A stretch of DNA of 64,000 nt, from positions 2,122,001 to 2,186,000 of the forward strand of contig JAUPFP010000004.1 in NCBI GenBank assembly GCA_036925085.1, in the 5' to 3' direction. This DNA comes from Brachycybe producta (taxonomy: Eukaryota; Arthropoda; Diplopoda; Playtdesmida; Andrognathidae). Below are positions 63,701-64,000 of this stretch, piece after piece (the stretch's first letter is position 1; each line of letters opens with the position of its first letter). The notes under the pieces were generated by a model. The model was not told the DNA's origin. It did no database searches and saw nothing but the letters and a program-made list of their open reading frames with translations. The position numbers and the translations under genes were made by a program.

Positions 63701-64000
63701 TTTTTGAGAGGGTGAAAGTTCTTTCAGGGCAACTACATCAACTAATGGGGCCTCCTTCTTCACATCAACAACTATATCTGCAGGAGAAATTGGCAACTTC
63801 TTTTCAGTAACTGCAACTGGAGGTTCCACCTTCTCAGTTATTTCATGAGTTGGAGATTCCTTATCTACAGCAACAATTTCTTTCAGGGATGGTGGCAATT
63901 TCACTTCAGTAATTGTGACTGGCATTTCAACCTCCTCAACAGCTTTTTGAGATGGTGAAAGTTCTTTCAGGGCAACTACATCAACTAATGGAGATTCCTT
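48750..64000 (-). CDS. giant gene, exon of more than 15.2 kb with 81-residue repeats (partial)
   Basis: Open for about 5,080 codons to the window edge, apart from one 1-bp deletion near 62,435. The exon ends at SLKNQ (donor AATCAA/gtgaga, phase 0, 48,750). In protein order (descending coordinates) a repeat array (64,000 to about 52,340) is followed by decaying units (to about 51,900). Next comes a region with two related blocks (VLKNLIPLAVCPIFS and VLKDFIPLVVSPALS), then acidic Ser-rich sequence (DIEELESSEDEKDQD) and a Ser run. Repeat units are rich in Val, Glu, Pro and Lys with recurrent SP/TP sites, and look disordered. No catalytic or folded domain is visible. The likely role, by analogy with giant neuronal ankyrins, is a long cytoplasmic spacer or cytoskeleton-binding tail. 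This is an inference; a futsch/MAP1-like or titin-like protein is an alternative. The exon start lies beyond the window. Confidence 0.88.
52560..55850 (-). repeat. higher-order repeat, 8 units (1,944 bp) duplicated
   Basis: Four diagnostic variants recur at exactly 1,944 bp: CCTCCTTCATCAC (52,631 and 54,575), GGCATATGTAAATACTC (53,044 and 54,988), ACATATTCAG (53,437 and 55,381) and ACTGCAAGGGAAGG (53,731 and 55,675). Because 1,944 is 8 times 243, a block of eight units was duplicated as a whole. Confidence 0.9.
55886..56191 (-). repeat. three tandem 102-bp (34-residue) sub-units
   Basis: GAGTTGGAGATTCC recurs at 55,886, 55,988 and 56,090, a 102-bp period. Each unit encodes AEPSVAITEKKL, STSPAELVAI and GKESPTHE in that order, equal to only the shorter half of the 81-residue unit. 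Confidence 0.9.
56641..56820 (-). repeat. six tandem 30-bp units encoding VEPPVAITEK
   Basis: Six copies of a 30-bp unit (GCAACTGGAGGTTCAACC and following), five of them identical, expand a ten-residue segment of the 81-residue unit in frame. Confidence 0.95.

Larger units (their letters stand above)
51900..64000 (-). repeat. coding tandem array of 243-bp (81-residue) units, about 48 copies visible
   Basis: Consensus landmarks in order are LPISPADIVVDVKKEAPLVD, VVALKELSPSQKAVEEVE, MPVTITEGKLPPSLAEIVAV and DKESPTHEITEKVEPPVAIT. Length variants of 80-82 residues arise from loss of one Glu (VEVE for VEEVE) or gain of one (KKEEAP). Two unit types recur, with GKLPPSLAEI or VKLPPSLKEI. Copies are 85-98% alike by eye. 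Units decay below about 52,340. The array continues past the window edge, so the copy number is a minimum. Confidence 0.95.

Overview
The window is animal nuclear DNA, most likely from an AT-rich invertebrate and probably a protostome. Genes are split by GT-AG introns, repeats fill most of the space, and a neuropeptide-receptor fragment has the TM6-TM7 signature of the bilaterian tachykinin receptor family. The sequence does not identify the species.

Layout. Positions 1-4,010 hold a cluster of palindromic (foldback or MITE-like) elements. At 5,970-6,448 on the + strand are the last two exons of a tachykinin-receptor-like GPCR. From 6,713 to 15,782 lies a 9 kb satellite block: a pyrimidine-rich 31-bp minisatellite, a 100-N assembly gap, then a purine-rich G/A array. 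Positions 15,790-27,480 look intergenic and repeat-rich. They contain a candidate solo LTR with 4-bp target duplications (17,099-17,888), an 18-bp minisatellite, an alternating purine-pyrimidine tract, a Ty3/gypsy integrase scrap (about 25,220-25,328) and several dispersed repeat pairs.

The rest of the window (27,668 to beyond 64,000, - strand) is the 3' part of one enormous gene. I could chain 12 coding exons by splice sites and reading-frame phase: an exon of more than 15.2 kb that leaves the window, then exons of 97, 90, 42, 1677, 714, 498, 414, 8049, 63, 55 and 220 bp ending at a stop. The visible part encodes about 9,050 residues, acidic and rich in Ser, Thr, Glu and Val. The short D-x-x-G-N followed by basic/Val-rich modules and the giant-exon layout suggest the C-terminal extension of a giant neuronal ankyrin (Ank2/UNC-44 type). 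That identity is an inference: no ankyrin repeats, ZU5 or death domain lie in this window.

The most striking structure is in the largest exon, where nearly 50 copies of an 81-residue (243-bp) unit run off the window edge. The unit is itself a 47+34-residue dimer. Nested inside the array are 34-residue and 10-residue tandem repeats and an 8-unit (1,944-bp) higher-order duplication. One single-base deletion at about 62,435 breaks the frame inside a mosaic block copied from three other parts of the array.
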